Below are positions 13,374-15,936 of a stretch of 15,936 nucleotides of DNA, piece after piece (the first letter of the stretch is position 1; every line of letters begins with the position of its first letter). The translations under genes were made by a program, and so were the position numbers. Below the pieces are notes generated by a model. That model did no database searches. It saw only the letters and a list, made by a program, of their open reading frames with translations, and was not told the DNA's origin. Origin of the DNA: CBDUQP01 sp965369385 (GTDB lineage Bacteria; Planctomycetota; Phycisphaerae; SM23-33); the NCBI GenBank assembly GCA_965369385.1, contig CBDUQP010000085.1:1-15936 (forward strand), given 5' to 3'.

Positions 13374-13951
13374 GTGCGTTGCGTTATTGTTCGGCCGTAG
13401 TTGAAGACTTCGCCATCCACGGTTATCTGCAGTTGCACGCGAACACTCGTGATGGTTCTTCCGCCATCGCCCGCGGAGTTGGTTACGGTGAGGTCAAGAG
13501 CCGTCACTTCGACGCCGTCTTCCTCTCCGATGATTGCTTCAGTGGGCTTGGTGAGCGTTGAGCCTTCTTCCTGATACCACAAGAACAGTCGCCCGTGGTA
13601 CGATTCGGTCGCGGGCAGATAGACATACTGCACCTGGGCATAATCGTTGTCGTCCTGTGGGGAAGTAAGCGTGAGTTTTGTGACGCTCGCTTCGTAAGAC
13701 TCATCATCCGATATATTTACAGTCTCGGTTACGGTGGTCTTCTCCACAGTTGTCGCGGTGCGGATGTGGCGTGAGAGCTTCATCATTGCGGTTTCAGCGG
13801 CCTGCTGTGCCCGTGTGAACTTCTCGTTGCCATAGTAGACATCGAGGGAGCTTTTCATGGCTACCGCCACTGCGGTCATTAGCATTGCGACGATTACAAT
13901 GGCTAGTATCATTTCGGGCAGGGTGAATGCCTTTGTTGTCTTTAGAATCAT
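13361..13951 (-). CDS. GspJ-like minor pseudopilin
   Basis: The protein has 196 residues. The frame stays open to 14119, but that part overlaps the upstream pseudopilin gene; ATG 13951 has AGGTGG just upstream and begins the prepilin leader MILKTTKA8|FTLPEMILAIVIVAML. Glu5 (E13) is present; Ala replaces Gly before the cut. The rest, with QQAAETAMMKLSRHIRTA and a beta-rich C-terminus, fits the GspJ/PilW-like class, in which a long helix leads to a sheet. GspJ joins GspI and GspK in the tip complex that starts filament assembly. Its start overlaps the stop of the upstream gene as ATGA (13951-13948), so the two are translationally coupled and probably made in equal amounts. A GspK-like partner is not next to it, but the two PilX/GspK-like paralogues are candidates. 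Confidence 0.82.
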   Translation of the reverse strand: MILKTTKAFTLPEMILAIVIVAMLMTAVAVAMKSSLDVYYGNEKFTRAQQAAETAMMKLSRHIRTATTVEKTTVTETVNISDDESYEASVTKLTLTSPQDDNDYAQVQYVYLPATESYHGRLFLWYQEEGSTLTKPTEAIIGEEDGVEVTALDLTVTNSAGDGGRTITSVRVQLQITVDGEVFNYGRTITQRTSRL

Positions 13952-14412
13952 GGTGCCACCTGCTGTGTTGTTTTCCTGAGTACCAGCCAGCTCGACTCGT
14001 ACACCACTTCCTCGTTGCACAGGATCTCCGCAGCAACGTACTTGACATCCGTCGAAGTGGCGCTCACCTGTGTCAGATTTGTTGGATCTCGGTAGGTAAC
14101 CGTGATCCTCTGCGACCATGTGTCAGACGCCGACATGCCGTAAGTAATAGCATTACCGTCGCCGTCCACAGGCGTGCTATGGGTTTCACTCACCAAGTCC
14201 TCAAAAGAGACTTTGAGGGTGTACTCGTGAAGCTCGGTCGCCAGCTCAACTGCTTTGCTGAGATTGCGGGCTTGTGCGTTGGTGGTGGTCCCGACGACAC
14301 TCGTCTGTACCACCGCGGTCACCGCAAGCGCCACAACGGCGCTGGCAACCACAGCTTCGATAATGCTGAAGCCTTTTCGATTGTTTCGATATACTGACCG
14401 GGCTTTGAGCAT
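13948..14412 (-). CDS. GspI/PilV-like minor pseudopilin
   Basis: The protein has 154 residues. ATG 14412 is preferred because GGAGG lies 8 nt upstream, inside the five extra codons of the longer form that starts at 14427. The leader MLKARSVYRNNRKG14 is followed by FSIIEAVVASAVVALAV, a type III prepilin signal with Gly before the cut and Glu5 (E19). The short globular domain contains ATELHEYTLKVSFEDL and ends in a beta strand with W and V-rich sequence. Size and order between the platform gene and the gspJ-like gene point to GspI (PilV in pilus systems). It overlaps the next gene by ATGA and starts 37 bp after pilC. Confidence 0.8.
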   Translation of the reverse strand: MLKARSVYRNNRKGFSIIEAVVASAVVALAVTAVVQTSVVGTTTNAQARNLSKAVELATELHEYTLKVSFEDLVSETHSTPVDGDGNAITYGMSASDTWSQRITVTYRDPTNLTQVSATSTDVKYVAAEILCNEEVVYESSWLVLRKTTQQVAP

Positions 14413-14449
14413 AGTACGATCCTCCATACCCCTTCATTTCTGTACGCTA

Positions 14450-15604
14450 TTATTTAACTACGCTGGACATCTTGAATATCGGCAGAATGATACTCATTGC
14501 GATGAAGCCGACAATCACGCCCATCACGACGATCATCAACGGTTCAATCATGGAAGTAACCGTCTTGATTGCTCCTCTGAGTTCACGATGATAGAACGCC
14601 GCCACATCCTGCGTGACTTCTCCCAGCTTGCCGGAGTTTTCTCCTGCGGCGATCATCTGTATTACATTTCGCGGAAGGATGTCTAGCTCAAGCAACTTGG
14701 TGGTGAGCCTGTCGCCCTGTTTTACCGCGGTTCTTACATCCAACCACATATTGCGATATACCGAGTTGCCTGCGATGTCGGCCGTGATCTCCAGTGTCTG
14801 GAGCATGCCAACACCCGCGTTAAGCAGCTCAGCCATCGTGTTCATACTCTGGGAGATGTACAGTGCCCTGAACATCTTTCCCATAAGCGGAATCCTGAGT
14901 TTGATCTTGTCCCACGTTTGTGCACCTTTTTCGGTCTTCAGCAGCAGCTTGATTCCAACTCCCAGGGCGATAATGCTGCCGATTGCCAGGTACCACTGAT
15001 TCTGCAGGAAATCGCTGATTGCCAGCAGCATGATTGTCGGTGCGGGAAGAAGGTCTTCTTTGCCGGCAAACAGCGATGTGAACCGCGGTAGGACAAATGT
15101 CAGCATGAAGATGACAGTGACTATTGCCATCACTCCGATGATGATCGGATAAACCATCGCACTGATTACCATCGTGCGGGTTTCTATCTGCGAGTCGAGG
15201 AACTTGGCGAGCCTGTCCAGCATGGCTGCCAGGCTGCCTGAAAGCTCTGAAGCTCTTATCATATTTACATACAGCGGCTTGAACACTTTGGGGTGCTTAC
15301 TGAGGGCTTCGGAGAAGGGTATGCCCGATTCCACGTTTTCGCAGATCTCGTTAAGGATCTGTTGGAACTTCTTGTTCTGTACCTGCTCGGCGACACCGCT
15401 GATGGCATCGCGTATATTGATACCCGCCTTGAGCATGACTGCCAATTGCGTGGTGAATGCCTGAACGTCGCGCAGGCCCGGGCCAAACTCAATGCTTATG
15501 GCCCGCAGCTTGTCCAGAGCGGTTAGTGGTGTGCCGCCGTCGGCGTTATTGGATGCCGCACCCAACTGGTGCGGTGAAGTCGCATTGAATGGTATGTTAG
15601 ACAT
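14450..15604 (-). CDS. pilC: Inner-membrane platform protein PilC/GspF
   Basis: The protein has 384 residues. Two T2SSF domains are visible: residues about 45-170, with FTTQLAVMLKAGINIRDAI and SGIPFSEAL, ending in membrane helix VISAMVYPIIIGVMAIVTV; and about 245-375, with SQSMNTMAELLNAGVGM, the conserved AAGENSGKL (319-327), and a last helix IEPLMIVVMGVIVGFIAMSIILPIF. A third helix is near 207-222. PilC/GspF sits in the inner membrane, binds the cytoplasmic ATPases and passes their motion to the growing filament. The N-terminal 30 residues are polar and poorly conserved. Ribosome site AGAGGA is just upstream. It starts 16 bp after pilT. Confidence 0.9.
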   Translation of the reverse strand: MSNIPFNATSPHQLGAASNNADGGTPLTALDKLRAISIEFGPGLRDVQAFTTQLAVMLKAGINIRDAISGVAEQVQNKKFQQILNEICENVESGIPFSEALSKHPKVFKPLYVNMIRASELSGSLAAMLDRLAKFLDSQIETRTMVISAMVYPIIIGVMAIVTVIFMLTFVLPRFTSLFAGKEDLLPAPTIMLLAISDFLQNQWYLAIGSIIALGVGIKLLLKTEKGAQTWDKIKLRIPLMGKMFRALYISQSMNTMAELLNAGVGMLQTLEITADIAGNSVYRNMWLDVRTAVKQGDRLTTKLLELDILPRNVIQMIAAGENSGKLGEVTQDVAAFYHRELRGAIKTVTSMIEPLMIVVMGVIVGFIAMSIILPIFKMSSVVK

Positions 15605-15620
15605 CGTATCCTCTTTCCTG

Positions 15621-15936
15621 CTATATCTGCTTGCTCAGGGATTCAGGTGTCGTAGACTTGGCTATTGCCTGTTCACGAAGAATGCGCCCTCTCTGATAGA
15701 GCTGCTTAAGGGCATCGTCAAAGAGAATCATGCCTGACTGTTTGTTTGTTGTGATTATGTTGGGAATCTCGTGTATGCGGTTTTCGCGGATGCAGTTGCG
15801 AACGGCCGGGTTGCACAGCATTATCTCGCAGGCCGGAACCATTCCCGGCTGGTCCGCGCGTCGGAGCAGTGACATGGAGACCACCGCCTGCAGCGTGTTG
15901 GACAGCATCGCGCGGATCTGGCTTTGCTGTTCGGCG
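15621..15936 (-). CDS. pilT: PilT-type retraction ATPase, C-terminal part (cut by window edge)
   Basis: Only the last 104 residues are in the window; the frame stays open to the edge and no start is expected inside. The sequence QSQIRAMLSNTLQAVVSMSLLRR, then CEIMLCNPAVRNCIREN and SGMILFDDALKQLYQRG, matches the C-terminal region of PilT. The AVRNCIREN segment corresponds to the AIRNLIRE motif needed for retraction in PilT and absent from GspE/PilB. The Walker boxes and the Asp and His boxes would lie beyond the edge. PilT hexamers power filament disassembly. Its lead position before pilC and the pseudopilins means this operon encodes a retractable, pilus-like machine or a hybrid of pilus and type II secretion parts. 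Confidence 0.85.
   Translation of the reverse strand, partial: AEQQSQIRAMLSNTLQAVVSMSLLRRADQPGMVPACEIMLCNPAVRNCIRENRIHEIPNIITTNKQSGMILFDDALKQLYQRGRILREQAIAKSTTPESLSKQI

Noticed and set aside
13952..14119. Upstream extension of the gspJ-like frame
   Set aside because: It overlaps the gspI-like gene and would bury the prepilin signal 64 residues inside the protein.

Overview
The window most likely comes from a planctomycete of the Phycisphaerae type. This is an inference from three things: moderate GC, Thr/Gln/Pro/Ala-rich (TTQPA-like) linkers after signal peptides, and an envelope system that mixes type II secretion and type IV pilus parts with very large, unfamiliar surface proteins. No rRNA, tRNA, CRISPR array, insertion sequence or phage gene was seen.

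Layout. (1) 1-4657, + strand: two tandem paralogues of about 610 residues. Each has a PilX/GspK-like N-terminus (a prepilin-like helix without Glu5) followed by a long beta-rich passenger. Each has its own duplicated promoter (TTGCC[C/G]-17 bp-TATATT, with an inverted repeat around the -10), its own leader and its own downstream hairpin. (2) 4658-7936, + strand: an outer-membrane secretin with an unusual TPR-like and Lys-rich C-terminal tail, then a TPR lipoprotein that may act as its pilotin or assembly factor. A strong intrinsic terminator follows at 8016-8045. (3) 8085-10212, - strand: a three-gene periplasmic thiol-redox operon. In transcription order it is a membrane-anchored thioredoxin (CMPC), a SurA-N-like/thioredoxin fusion (CRSC) and a CcdA-type transmembrane electron carrier. 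(4) 10502-11581, + strand: a lone URO-D-superfamily protein. (5) 11702-15936, - strand: pilT (cut by the window edge), pilC/gspF, a GspI/PilV-like pseudopilin and a GspJ-like pseudopilin (ATGA overlap). After a gap of about 700 bp come a GspG-like major pseudopilin with a hexa-glutamate tail, a hairpin, and a GspH-like pseudopilin.

How the parts fit. Secretin, TPR lipoprotein, platform protein, PilT-type ATPase, one major and three minor pseudopilins, and two Glu5-less tip-type proteins make up most of a type IV filament machine. An assembly ATPase (PilB/GspE), PilM/N/O/P or GspL/M, and the prepilin peptidase are not visible here and may lie outside the window. The redox operon between the two halves could supply reducing power for thiols in exported proteins. 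The tandem tip-type proteins both carry two cysteines in a repeated F-x-[DN]-C-x-F-[KE]-G motif, so they are possible clients, but this link is inference. The least familiar element is the tandem pair of oversized PilX/GspK-like proteins with matched promoters.
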